NCBI GenBank assembly: GCA_047495785.1
Contig: JBLDXI010000011.1
Location: 248,001 to 312,000, forward strand
DNA length: 64,000 bases
Origin: Lepidodermella squamata
Taxonomy: Eukaryota > Gastrotricha
Direction: 5' to 3'
Shown here: piece by piece, positions 44,816 through 54,827 of the stretch
Numbering within the stretch: the first letter of the stretch is position 1
Layout of the letters: each line of letters opens with the position of its first letter
The notes under the pieces: generated by a model
Told to the model about the DNA's origin: nothing
The model's input: only the letters and a program-made list of their open reading frames with translations
The model's database searches: none
Position numbers and translations under genes: made by a program

Positions 44816-45075
44816 ACATCAGGTCATGCGTTTTTCACATGAGCCGGAGTTCAAATCAGGAAAATCTTCTAAGTAACTGGGTTCTGAGTTCGTATTCGAA
44901 TAGCTCAAGCTATCCTACTTTACTTTATCATTATCCATCATTCTTGAACAAGAAATCGATGGAATATCGATGGAATATGGAAATCGCTTCTAAAGATTCA
45001 CAGGTTTTAACAAAAACAGCATTGTGACTTTATTCGTTATTAAAGAATAAAAAGAATATGAATCATATCGAAATT

Positions 45076-45400
45076 TCACAGCTCTTTTTTCTCGGCATTA
45101 CTTGCCTCAGCTTCGAACTGCTTTGGCATTTCCTGGAATAAGGCGTAGTCAGCAAATTTCGACGCTATATAATCGCGGGTTGTCTTCGCCGCCTTCGCAT
45201 TATCGCCGAGTTTCGCTTGAAATTGAGCCAAATAAATGATGAAATCAGACTCGCTTCGATAGACATGCTTGTTGGAAGCTCTAAGCTTATCAATCATGCC
45301 TCTCGATTTTACGAACAGCCTGGTGAGCAGCCTGGTAGTTCTGAGCCACGAATTGCTAAAAAGCTTTTGCCGGTGCCACAATAAAGCTTGCATTGCATTG
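45076..45400 (-). pseudogene. Broken copy of the helical xxEL protein
   Basis: The C-terminal two thirds match the 48043 gene closely (LGDNAKAAKTTRDYIASKFADYALF), ending AEKKEL. Upstream the reading shifts frame near 45300: FVAQNYQAAHQAVRK continues in another frame, matching FMTQDYQEAHDGF of the intact copy. No signal peptide or plausible initiation codon remains. It is the counterpart of 48043 in the tandem duplication of the membrane-gene plus helical-gene pair. Confidence 0.8.
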
Positions 45401-46487
45401 CATGGATCGCTAATAATTAAATAGTAAAAGTAGAAGTTCCTATAATACAAAGCTTAACAGTTTGCAAAGTGAATACACCATGCGTAAACATCATTCCACA
45501 AATTCGGCGGATTGAATTATTCGCAATCAGAGACATGAGCATAAATCTACAAATATCTCTGAAGCCCAGCAACCCTCTACTTCGCACCCTTGCTAAACTA
45601 CTTCAAACATGTGGCTGAAATATTCATGACCGTGAGGAGATTACACTGCAGGCTGTAGGCTGTTCATCTCTGGCAAATTGTAGCTAAATGACGATGAACC
45701 GTACTAGCAGAGTGCTCGCGAAACCAGCTGCTCGTTTTTACGCTAGCATTTATGCGGCTGTGCCGGGGCGATATTCACCGGGGCTCGTACAATATTGAAT
45801 TAATGACTACGAAGCAGCACTAGGCTTTTCTCTAGGCTGCGAAAAGCCCTTAAGGGAAGCACGTTGTGACACTTTCATAATAAAGCTTTCTTATAAGTAT
45901 TTTATGTTTTATGTAACCCGCATCGTGATGTCCTATGCCTGTCATTTTGACTTTATCAATTTCAAAAGTGTTCCGCCCAAGTGAGGGCAGCTCGACAATG
46001 TTAGGTAAACCATTATATAATTGCAGGGCAGATTAATTTAGGACTGGAAAGGTTCAGGAGCACATAAGACATCAAACTTATAGACTGGATTCGTTTGTGA
46101 TATTGATGAAATCACAAATTTGCAATTTTCAGTTCATCTCCATAGCCGTGATGGGGAGGAAAAGGCAAAGTATAATGAAAACAAAACAACGAGTGGAAAA
46201 ATACGTTGCCCCTGAGATAATTCAGTGGCACTTTGTCCACTCTAATACTGACAACAAGCCTTGCGACATTCCTCGTCCGTTTAAGCTTGGTGTTCCTCCA
46301 GAACTTGAGAGTTCTATTCAGAGACATTTTCCATTCTATATTCAATCGTTCCCAAGTGACAAAGAACGTTTTTTCGATAAGAATTCTTATCGCTAGCAGT
46401 CGCGTAGTAAGTCTAATCCTTATCAGTGTCGGGAAAACAGCAAAAACCTGGCAAAAAGACATTTGCTAGCATAGAAATATCGCAAAA
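45401..46487. other. Intergenic; repeat block and promoter of the 46488 gene
   Basis: At 45640-45790 a block with CAGCTGCTCGTTTTTACGCT recurs near 48790 and 51965. A possible open frame at 46097-46396 has no paralogue support. Confidence 0.4.
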
Positions 46488-47732
46488 ATGGAATTCCCCT
46501 CTGCACCACCAATACCAGGGGAAGCGCCCCCGAGTTACGATGCCATGGCTTACAAAGAGCCACCGCCGAACTACCCGGCGCCTGTCCAGCCAGCCCCTAT
46601 TATCATCCAGGTTCCAGTCCACGTTCAGCCAGCGCCAGCAGTGCCAACGAACCCTGCTGAACAATCTGAAGAGAACTTCCCGCTGTTCGATAAAACCCGC
46701 GGGATTTGGAGACTGAAAGTGTTTTTCTGCCTCTTCAGCATCAGCCACCCAGTCCTGATCATCGCCATCGCCTGTCTTTTCTTCACAGATTCAACGTGCA
46801 TGGACTCGTGCGATTACAAAGAGCGAAAAACGCAATCAAAATATTGGTGCTACGAGGACTGTTTCAACGATTTTGACATAATTCTACCGGCGATAATTGG
46901 CTCGATCCTGACTGCAATTTTCTCAGTTTACATCGCCTCCATGTGGTTCATCGCAGAAGCAAAAACGACTTTGAAAATACAGCTACTCTACATTGCAAAT
47001 TTTATTGTAATGCTGATGACTGATATCAGCCTGGTAGTTTTTCTGGTGATAGCCGGCGAAACAAGGGGCGATGCGCTATTTGCGATACAAATTGTCGCAG
47101 CGCTTACTTTGCTTCCTATAGCCGGCTTGTTTGGGTTTTTGGCCTTTTTTACAAACTGGCATGGAGAACGTCCAGTTCGCAGGGCTGTTCATTCGGAGCT
47201 TTTGATTTATAGGGAAAACTTCCACGCAATTGGTCCGATAATTTCGATAATTTATATGACGCTGACACTTATTTTAATATTGCTTAACATTTCCCAGATA
47301 TTTTATCAGGAAATCTATAATAAGAGTTTCATCGCTTCAATTGCTGTTAAACCTCAAAATTACAGGCAGCAAATGCTCGAGTCTGCTTCGGGAAATTTGT
47401 TACTTTCAGTGGGCTTTTTCTCTTTTTTGCTTCTGCTATTGATTTCTGTTAAGCCTTTCACGCGACTCTATTCATCTCGTAACGAGATGCTTGTAAATTT
47501 AGCTGTTCGAGTATTCTGCTTGCTTCTGGTGCTAACGACTTCGATATTGTTGAGTATCATGGCTTCGAGCTATGCAACTCAGATTGTGTTTTCGTGGACA
47601 ATAACTGTCATGTTCATTATCGACCTGGTCATGCACAGGTTTTCTTGGTTCCACGAGTCGACTTCGGTTACGACAAACTCGACTGCGCTTTCTTTGAACA
47701 ACATTGCCAAGCATTCTGTTGCATGTGATTAA
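46488..47732 (+). CDS. Eight-pass membrane protein, PY-tail family member 3, 414 aa, intronless
   Basis: The start is MEFPSAPPIPGEAPPSYDA, and the tail has PPSY and PPNY, two good PPxY-type motifs. The outer loop has MDSCDY and CYEDC. About eight membrane helices run through to a C-terminal Ser/Asn-rich tail (SLNNIAKHSVACD) shared with 43613. The pair 46488/48043 repeats the arrangement of 43613/45076, with the genes tail-to-tail about 300 bp apart. A membrane adaptor or ligase-regulated role through the PPxY motifs is possible but not shown. Confidence 0.86.
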   Translation: MEFPSAPPIPGEAPPSYDAMAYKEPPPNYPAPVQPAPIIIQVPVHVQPAPAVPTNPAEQSEENFPLFDKTRGIWRLKVFFCLFSISHPVLIIAIACLFFTDSTCMDSCDYKERKTQSKYWCYEDCFNDFDIILPAIIGSILTAIFSVYIASMWFIAEAKTTLKIQLLYIANFIVMLMTDISLVVFLVIAGETRGDALFAIQIVAALTLLPIAGLFGFLAFFTNWHGERPVRRAVHSELLIYRENFHAIGPIISIIYMTLTLILILLNISQIFYQEIYNKSFIASIAVKPQNYRQQMLESASGNLLLSVGFFSFLLLLLISVKPFTRLYSSRNEMLVNLAVRVFCLLLVLTTSILLSIMASSYATQIVFSWTITVMFIIDLVMHRFSWFHESTSVTTNSTALSLNNIAKHSVACD

Positions 47733-48042
47733 ACCTCAATTTTTCGGGTTCGTGAATTCTTCACATGGGCTGGAATTCAAATCATGGCAATTAGGTAACT
47801 ATGTTCATAAATAATTCAAATTCAAATAATTTACTGAACGAAAGTTATTTGTTTCTTTTTCCTGAAACTAAATAAATATCGGTGCTTCGCATTTTCTTTC
47901 GTCACTTTTTTCATCATTCATGAAACATAAATCGATAAAAGATGTGAAAATCGCTTCAAAAGATTCAAAGCTTGAGCATCGTAACTTTATTTCGTTATTA
48001 AAGTATACAATAAATTTAGAAAATCTAACGCAATAGCAAATT

Positions 48043-48426
48043 TCACAGCTCCTTATTCTCGGCTTTACTTGCCTCAGCTTCGAACTGCTTTGCCATTTCC
48101 TCGAATAAAGCGTAGTCAGCAAATTTCGACGCCATATAATCGCGGGTTGTCTTCGCCGCCTTCGCATTATCGCCGAGTTTCGCTTGAGATTTAGCCAAAT
48201 ACATCATTAGATCGGACTCGCTTTGATAGATAGGCTTGTTTGAAGCTCTCAGCTTATCCATCATGTCTTTCGCTTTCACAAACCCGTCGTGAGCTTCCTG
48301 GTAGTCCTGAGTCATGAAATGATGAAAAGCCTCGTTAAACGCTATCATTTCCTCGCCGGATTCAAGGGCTGATATCGCGGCGATGAGAGAACAGCCGAAA
48401 ACACAGGCTAACACTGCTTTGCTCAT
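48043..48426 (-). CDS. Small signal-peptide helical protein ending ENKEL, 127 aa, intronless
   Basis: The start at 48426 (MSKAVLACVFGCSLIAAISA) gives a signal peptide. The mature chain reads ESGEEMIAFNEAFHHFMTQD, DGFVKAKDMMDKLRASN, ESDLMMYLAKSQAKLGD and ALFEEMAKQFEAEA, ending ENKEL. There are no cysteines in the mature protein, and the repeating helix pairs resemble a single-to-double TPR. The end resembles KDEL-class retrieval signals only loosely. It lies tail-to-tail with the membrane gene at 46488-47732. Confidence 0.8.
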   Translation of the reverse strand: MSKAVLACVFGCSLIAAISALESGEEMIAFNEAFHHFMTQDYQEAHDGFVKAKDMMDKLRASNKPIYQSESDLMMYLAKSQAKLGDNAKAAKTTRDYMASKFADYALFEEMAKQFEAEASKAENKEL

Positions 48427-49978
48427 GATTTTACGTGTAATGCGGTGAATCAACAAAATATGTTATTCACGGTTAATTACTGTTGCTTTTAAAGCCAGTA
48501 GATACACGTCATTCTCCGAAGAATACAATGCCACGTCGCCTTAAGCCGGCTTCTAGAAAACAACTCGTCATCAACTACACAGTCAATTTTCAAGAGAGAT
48601 GTTGCTACGACAACACGCCGAACTACAATGCATCTGTTACTGTTACATACTACTAGCGAGTTACTTTGCGGCTTCACAATAAAGCTGACTTCTCTGGTGA
48701 ATACCCGGAACAATGACGCAATGTTGAGATGTTTCGTCTGACGAATTTCTCTCTCGTAGTAAAATAGTAAGAGGGTACCCTCGAATACAGCTGCTCGTTT
48801 TTGCTCTAGCATCACGCCGCTTTGCTGTTGAAATGTGAAATGATGTATGTTGAAAAATCGATAGTAGTGGTAGTTAGCATAACTGCAAAATTGCTAAAAC
48901 CAATGCCGAACTGGAAGAATAAGCAGGAAAGCAATTGACGATATTCGGCGAATATATCGCTGCGTTCCTTCTGATCACTGAAGGGCTAAACCATAACACA
49001 CCAACCTAAATCTCTCGATATAAGGAACCGGCTGAGGACTGAGGCCTCAAACAAATCTATGATACCTCCTATCCCCCTGAAAGTCATAAACTGAATTACA
49101 TTTGAAGAGCTGAGGGAAAACATGCCAACGACTGCTCTTGCAGTCATCTTCAACACGTTTACTCGCTTAAAAATGGGGACATTTTGTAACCTTTCATGTT
49201 TTCACGATTTAAGCAAAACAAACCCATTCCTGAAGTAAGACTCAAAAACTGCAGTTCACCGCCTTTCGAGTGAGATGACAAGCGGGGGATGAGGATCAAA
49301 CGAGTTGCCGGCAAGCTATTCCCAAAGTTTCCCCACGGTGCTTATTCAACAAATTGGCATTCCGATTGATTTTCAATGCGCGAATTGAGTTTGCATACCT
49401 GTAACTTGCAAACCGTTGATCGATTGAATGCTCTTTCGAATGGCTGCGCCTCGTGGAAAAACTCCTCGAATTGACGAATGGCGGGTAAAAAAAAACTGTA
49501 ACCACAATTTCTTGGACACTGTGTATAGCATTCGCGTATTGCGTTAATTAAACGAAATCGAGACGAAATCGCCACAGGGCTAATGGCCCGCTAAGTATAT
49601 AGGATTTTCCTGCAGACTTAGCGGGTTTCATTAGCCCAATGAGGAAATTTAGTGATCAGGGTCTCGTAGGAATAAAGCAGAGGTTCAATTTGCACAGGTT
49701 TTTTTTCATTTTTTTCAATTTCAATTAGCTTTTTTATCCACCCTATGCAGCTCGTCGAATTAAAATTTTCCTTAACATCGTGTATGTCGGTCGGTGCAAG
49801 TTGGAAGAAGCCGAGCCAGCTGAATAACTCCCACCGAGCCCATCGAAAACGATCGATGCAACCAGACTCCCTGGGAAAAAGCTTACGTGACGATGCGAAA
49901 AACAACTTATAAAAACTAGCTTCACCCGGGCTACTACTCATAGCTCTTTATTTCCCTACAAAATATCTCTGTGTTTAA
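48427..49978. other. Intergenic; divergent promoters of 48043 and the first PAN gene
   Basis: Contains another copy of the CTGCTCGTTTTTGCTCTAGC block near 48790. From about 49785 to 49915 the sequence is homologous to the promoter of the second PAN gene (52400-52530). A TATAAAA lies at 49908-49914. No gene was seen. Confidence 0.5.
49908..49914 (+). promoter_or_regulatory. TATA box of the first PAN gene
   Basis: TATAAAA within the conserved block CTTATAAAAACTAGCTTCAC; the second PAN gene has TATAAAA at 52521-52527 in the same context. Confidence 0.55.
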
Positions 49979-50576
49979 ATGTTCTCTAAGCTTTTCGTTG
50001 TTGTAGCTTTCGTCGCTGCCGTTGGTGAGTGCAAAATATTAATGTGCAATTTTGATCTCGATCTATCTGTATGACAGATGCTGCAGCCAACTTCAACCCA
50101 GTGGCCTACCCTTGCAGCACGGCCTACTCAACGCTCACCGGCAAATCCCAAGCGGATTGTGAGAGAGCTTGCTTCGTGGAGGGATCGAAATGCCTCGGAT
50201 TCTCCCACACCGATGCGTCAAAAACCTGCCAGCTGAGCCCGACTTGCCCCAAGTTGAGTTCCCATGTGAGGCCGGGTATCAAGGTCTACGCTAAGGATGA
50301 CAGTAAGTTTTGATCATGGAAATTTCAACTTTACCTTAGTTTCTTCGACTTTCAGAACTTGCGAAATTCAAGGCGGTTGACTTCAAGTGCAATGCATCTT
50401 CTATTAGAAGAACGAAAGCCGGTCTGACGTACGCTGATTGCGCCGCTAGCTGCCTCGGCGACCGTGGTTGTCGTGCGTATACCCTGTTAGGCGCCTTCGG
50501 GTACTGCTCATACTACGCCTCTTGCGAGCCGTCTGCATGGAAGCCTGATCCTCGTGACACCTACTTCGTTTTGTAG
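49979..50576 (+). CDS. Secreted protein with two PAN/Apple-like modules, 163 aa, three exons
   Basis: The exons are 49979-50024, 50078-50302 and 50356-50576; both introns are phase 1. Exon 1 is the signal peptide MFSKLFVVVAFVAAV. Exon 2 carries one six-cysteine module (YPC..KSQADCERAC..KCLGFSH..TCQLSPTC) and exon 3 another (FKC..YADCAASC..GCRAYT..GYCSYYASC). This spacing fits PAN/Apple domains, which bind proteins or carbohydrates outside the cell. Each module occupies one exon with matching phases, as expected for a shuffled unit. It is a tandem duplicate of 52603-53216. Confidence 0.8.
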
Positions 50577-51214
50577 ATTGCTGCACGCAATGCAGAATGG
50601 ATAGGCGGGTGTGGAGGTGCTTAGTTCTGTTGCGATTGGCAGTTGTTCCGTTGAATGAAGCAATGTAATAAAAAAATGCGAATGAAAGAGTTGACATGGC
50701 TGTTCAAAAACCTAGTAATCACACCGAATTTCTCCAAATTGGATTTTTTACTTTTTAAAGTAAAACAGTGCCAAAGATTCGACTACAGTGCGACCTCCAT
50801 AATTTGTTTTATTTACGGTGAAAAAAACAGGCGTCGTTAGCAACGAAATTTAAGCCCTGTGAGCGGATTTCCAGCTTTTCCAGCTTTCCAGACTTGACGG
50901 TCACGCGGTGTTATCTCGTCCAACACCCAAGTTCTACATTTACAGACCGCTGTATTTTATTTAAACTTATCGAGGTTGCGAATCAAAAATATCGTGCGCA
51001 CGCGATTTTTTCGAGTTTTTTGCTTTCATAAATACTACAACCCATTAAAATTAATGAAAGTTTACTGAATTCGTTCCGGCTTTTTAATTAAAACATGGCT
51101 AACCAGTAAAATCATCGTCGCCTAAGCAACTAAGGAAAAACCTTGGCGACGCACTTATGATATATACATTGTCAGCAATTTAACAGCCCTCTCTAGCTGC
51201 CAGGGGCGTAACCA
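50577..51214. other. Intergenic
   Basis: An AATAAA-type signal for the first PAN gene lies near 50668 (GTAATAAAAA). No other gene was seen. Confidence 0.4.
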
Positions 51215-51660
51215 GGGGTGTGTTTTTTAAGTCCGGTCTGAAAGAAGTTCAGTTGGTTCGACTCTTTTTTGAACGGTCTAAAAGCGTCATGTGCTGCACG
51301 TGCTGTGAAAAGGGTGAAGACCAAGAAGACCGTGTTGCCATAATATCAAGTGAAATGGGGTGGCTAGTTAAATTGGAATCTGAGTAAAATTCAGCTGAAA
51401 AAAAAACAAAAAATATACCAAAAAGTTCTAGAAGTGAACGGTGTTCATACGGCCACATCCTCCCATCATCCTCCGTGCTCCTTTGAATGAAGTTGTGGTA
51501 ATTTGTGATTATTACCCCATTTCACTTGATATTATGGCAACACGGTCTTCTTGGTCTTCACCCTTTTCACAGCACGTGCAGCACATGACGCTTTTAGACC
51601 GTTCAAAAAAGAGTCGAACCAACTGAACTTCTTTCAGACCGGACTTAAAAAACACACCCC
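51215..51660. mobile_element. MITE with 146-bp near-perfect terminal inverted repeats
   Basis: Positions 51215-51360 and 51515-51660 are reverse complements with essentially no mismatch by eye, separated by 154 bp. Ends read GGGGTGTGTTTTTTAAGTCC. The high identity points to recent insertion. I could not define the target duplication. The two open frames with the same 40-residue C-terminus on opposite strands are by-products of the repeat. Confidence 0.85.
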
Positions 51661-52602
51661 AGGGAAATGTTTTGGTAGTTGTTATGGATCCGAGAGTGAA
51701 ATACTCATTTTCCTCAGGATAATCTTATAGGTCGGCGAGCGCCTATTTTCAATAGGAATTATTATTGAAAATTTGACAAACATTTCTTCCACGTTTTTAG
51801 CGATTTTAGCTTTTTTCTAGAGATCTAGCATTTATGGAATTTACACGTATAGCTATTTTTCGATGATTTAGAATAAAATTATTTACAGGGTTTCCGCTGT
51901 AGGCCATTCATTTCTGGCGAATTTTTCACCTAAAATTGCGAGAAAACGTATGAGCAGCGTAGTCGTGAAGACAGCTCGTTTTTACGCTGGCATCACGCCG
52001 CTGTGCCTTAAAAATGGTGCGTTGAAAATCGATAATACACACCAAAAAAAGCTCGAAAGTAAAGTTGCAAAACTCGCCTAGTATGTCACTTCCGTCATCT
52101 TTGACTCATCATCAATCATCGTCAAATGGGAAACAATTTTCTGAACTCCGTCGAATCAATAATAACAACAGTTGTTTTTTATTTCAACTGACATTCTTCT
52201 CCCATTCATTTTCATCCGTGACCGTTCGGCTTAAATAATGCTGCATTTTGCGGCGAACGGCAAAAATACTTGGGCGATTAGGATCTCGTGAGAGAGTAGA
52301 AGTTCATCGGTTTAAGTTTCATAATTTAGAGGCAGTTCCAGTTGATGTTCACTCAAGGCACTTCGTAAAATTGTCGCTCGTTTTCCTTACCCAAGTGCGT
52401 GTCGGTCCGTGCAAGTTGGAAGAAGCCGCGCCAGCTGAATAACTTGCACCGAGCCCATTGACGAAAAAGATCGATTAATACCGACTCCACGAGCTTACGT
52501 GGCAATTGCCAAAAACGGCTTATAAAAATTTCGCTTCACCCGAGCTATTTCTCATATCTCTCAATTTTCTTGAAACTTTTGTTGTAGATTTTCCAGTTGA
52601 AA
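51661..52602. other. Intergenic; promoter of the second PAN gene
   Basis: Contains a third copy of the CTCGTTTTTACGCTGGCATC block near 51968 and, from 52400, the PAN promoter with TATAAAA at 52521-52527. No gene was seen. Confidence 0.5.
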
Positions 52603-53216
52603 ATGTTCTCCAAGCTTTTCGCTGCTTTAGCTCTCGTCGCTGCAGTTGGTGAGTGAGCACGTTTCTCCTGTGATGTTACAAGTGCGAATGATTATTGTGA
52701 CAGATGCTGCGAGCAACTTCAACCAACTTTCATACCCATGCAACTCAACCGACTCGACGCTTGAAGGCAAATCTCAAGCCGACTGTGAGACATCTTGCCT
52801 CATGGCGGGCTCGAATTGCCTCGCATTTTCCCACAATAGTGCGACGAACGTTTGCCAGTTGAGCTCGAAATGCATCAAGTCGAAGGCCTCAATGCCAAAA
52901 GGTGTCAAAGTCTATGCCAAAAATGACAGTAAGTTTCAGTGAATGATTCCGCAATTTTAAATTTCCATTTTACAATAATGATCATTTGCTCTGTCTTTCA
53001 GACATTGCGAAGTTTTCGGTGGTCGACTACCAGTGCAATTCGACGTATAAAAGAGAGAGGGCCAGCTATACGATTGCAGATTGCGCTGCTGTTTGCCTCG
53101 CAGACAAGAAGTGCCGTGGTTATACCAAGACACACTTCGGCTACTGCGCATTCTATAGTAACTGCGATCCATCGTCATCGAAGCCGTACGGTGGTGACAT
53201 TTTCTTCAAATTGTAG
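52603..53216 (+). CDS. Secreted protein with two PAN/Apple-like modules, 161 aa, three exons
   Basis: The exons are 52603-52648, 52704-52928 and 53002-53216; exons 1 and 2 match the paralogue in length exactly (46 and 225 nt), both introns phase 1. The signal peptide is MFSKLFAALALVAAV. The first module has YPC, SQADCETSC, NCLAFSH, VCQLSSKC; the second has YQC, IADCAAVC, KCRGYTKT, YCAFYSNC. It is probably secreted; binding partners are unknown. Its promoter is conserved with that of the first copy, so the two are likely co-regulated. Confidence 0.8.
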
Positions 53217-53403
53217 ATTGATGTATTGAAGGCAGGAAAAATGCAGATGCAGAGCAATCTCTGCGAGTGTGAGTTATTCTGTTGAACACTGCCGAATAAA
53301 ATTGATGTGGAAAAAGAACCCTAACTGCTAAAACAATTTTATATCACGTTGCTTTATTTGTGATTCGCATTCTTTGTAACAGAAGAGATTGCAGAGGCCT
53401 TGA

Positions 53404-53781
53404 TCAAAGTTCCTCATTTTTAGCCTTCTCGTCGTAATCTGTCGCGAACTGTTCGAACAAGGCGTAGTCCGGCGCGTCCATTTTCGAACTCTGGAATTCG
53501 CGTAATATCTTTACAGCCTTGCGGTACATGCCCATCTCGCCCGCACACTGAGCCATGTACAGGACAACGTCCGCCTCGCGTTGATAAACCGGCAGGCCGG
53601 CCTTACAAAGATCTTGTATCATCTCTTTCGTCTTGAGGAAACCGGCGAAAGCTGAGGCGTAGTCTTTTGCAAAGAAAAGCTTGAAAGCATCGTCGAATGC
53701 CAACATTTCATCGCCGGAATTCAGAGCTGAGATCGTCACGGCGAATGCTGTGATTAATAGACCAAAAGTGGCGAATTTCAT
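53404..53781 (-). CDS. Small signal-peptide helical protein ending KNEEL, 125 aa, intronless
   Basis: The start at 53781 (MKFATFGLLITAFAVTISA) gives a clean signal peptide; upstream in-frame residues are not needed. The mature chain has NSGDEMLAFDDAFKLFFAKD, ADVVLYMAQCAGEMGMYRKA, KILREFQSSKMDAPDYALF and ends KNEEL. It is nearest to 57006-57383. A motif ACGTGTCACTTCAC about 75 bp upstream of the ATG recurs as ACGTGTCGCTTCAT ahead of that gene. Confidence 0.82.
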   Translation of the reverse strand: MKFATFGLLITAFAVTISALNSGDEMLAFDDAFKLFFAKDYASAFAGFLKTKEMIQDLCKAGLPVYQREADVVLYMAQCAGEMGMYRKAVKILREFQSSKMDAPDYALFEQFATDYDEKAKNEEL

Positions 53782-53961
53782 TTTTTCAAAATAAAGTAGT
53801 TTTAAAATGAAGTTAAAACTATATCTCAAAGCTATGACTGTGAAGTGACACGTGGCGAGCGAAGCGAGCTTTAGCTGACGCTATTTGTCACACATTTTCT
53901 GGAAGAGTGACCATAAAATGGATCAAATCTTCTAATTTTTTAGTTTTTCAAAATGATCATT

Positions 53962-54053
53962 CGACCCCCGCGACCCTTGGACCGGTCCGCGACCCCTCAA
54001 AAATTGGCCCGCGACCTCCGCGGGGGTCGCGACCCACCGTTTGTGAAGCGCTG
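53962..54053. mobile_element. End of a hAT (Charlie-like) non-autonomous element
   Basis: Read on the minus strand from 54053 this begins CAGCGCTTCACAAACGGTGG and continues GTCGCGACCCCCGCGG. CAG-G-TTC-CAA followed by GGTGGGTCGCGACC is the well-known end pattern of many animal hAT elements. The opposite end was not located. Confidence 0.6.
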
Positions 54054-54199
54054 ATTTAATTGGATCCTGAACGCCTCATCTCGGAAGGTGATGGCTACGA
54101 AGATTCTGTAAAAGCAATCATTCGATCAAGCTGGGTCCATATCATTTTCTTCGTTGGCAAGAGCTGAGATGTCCAACGATTCAGTTAAATAGACTGATT

Positions 54200-54330
54200 G
54201 TAAGAGAGCAGATGGCTCAGTGGTGAGAGAGGCTGCGTGTGGAATGGGTGAAAGACGGTTCCATGCTGCTTAGATGTCGTGCTTTTTCCCGGAGCTGGGA
54301 CATCCTCGCGACTCGCGAGGGTGTCCCAGC
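54200..54330 (+). repeat. Possible tRNA-derived SINE fragment
   Basis: GATGGCTCAGTGGTGAGAGA at 54211-54230 fits a tRNA-type A box (TGGCTCAGTGG). The B box is poor. A small hairpin GGGACATCCTCGCGACTCGC and its complement follow at about 54297-54330. Confidence 0.35.
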
Positions 54331-54827
54331 ACCCCTGTACTTCGGCACTGTACTTTCGCTGCGAAACCTGAGCAACTCCGTTCGGCTTTGTAAATGCCGG
54401 TCTGGGTGTTCCGCGTTTCAGGACCAATAAGAGATCAACGGCTTTCTGAAGCACTTCTGTCCCAATTTCTTATCACACTGACCGGCGAACGCGAATGCTC
54501 CCCTCTCCTTTTCCCAAATGCGTACAAATTAGCTCTATGCTATGGCCGGTGGTCGGTGTACGAAGTGAGATCCTCGAGCTGGGCTGTACTTCTGGCCAGC
54601 GATTTTATCGGATCAAATGTGGTTTCTTCCGGGTACTTCGCACGCTGAACATATCAATAAGGTCAATTCTTTATTTCTTCGATTTAAATTATTTATTTAA
54701 TCCGAAGTAATGCACTGAAGGGTTGGCTTTGCCGAGAGGAAAGAATATCAGTCAAAACAGTAAATAATGAATTGTTCAATGTCATGCAAATGCAGACCGC
54801 CAAGCCTCGTAATTCGCCTGCACATTC

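Noticed and set aside
51441-51626. Two opposite-strand frames sharing a 40-residue end (51249-51458 and 51441-51626)
   Set aside because: They mirror the long inverted repeat and are not genes.
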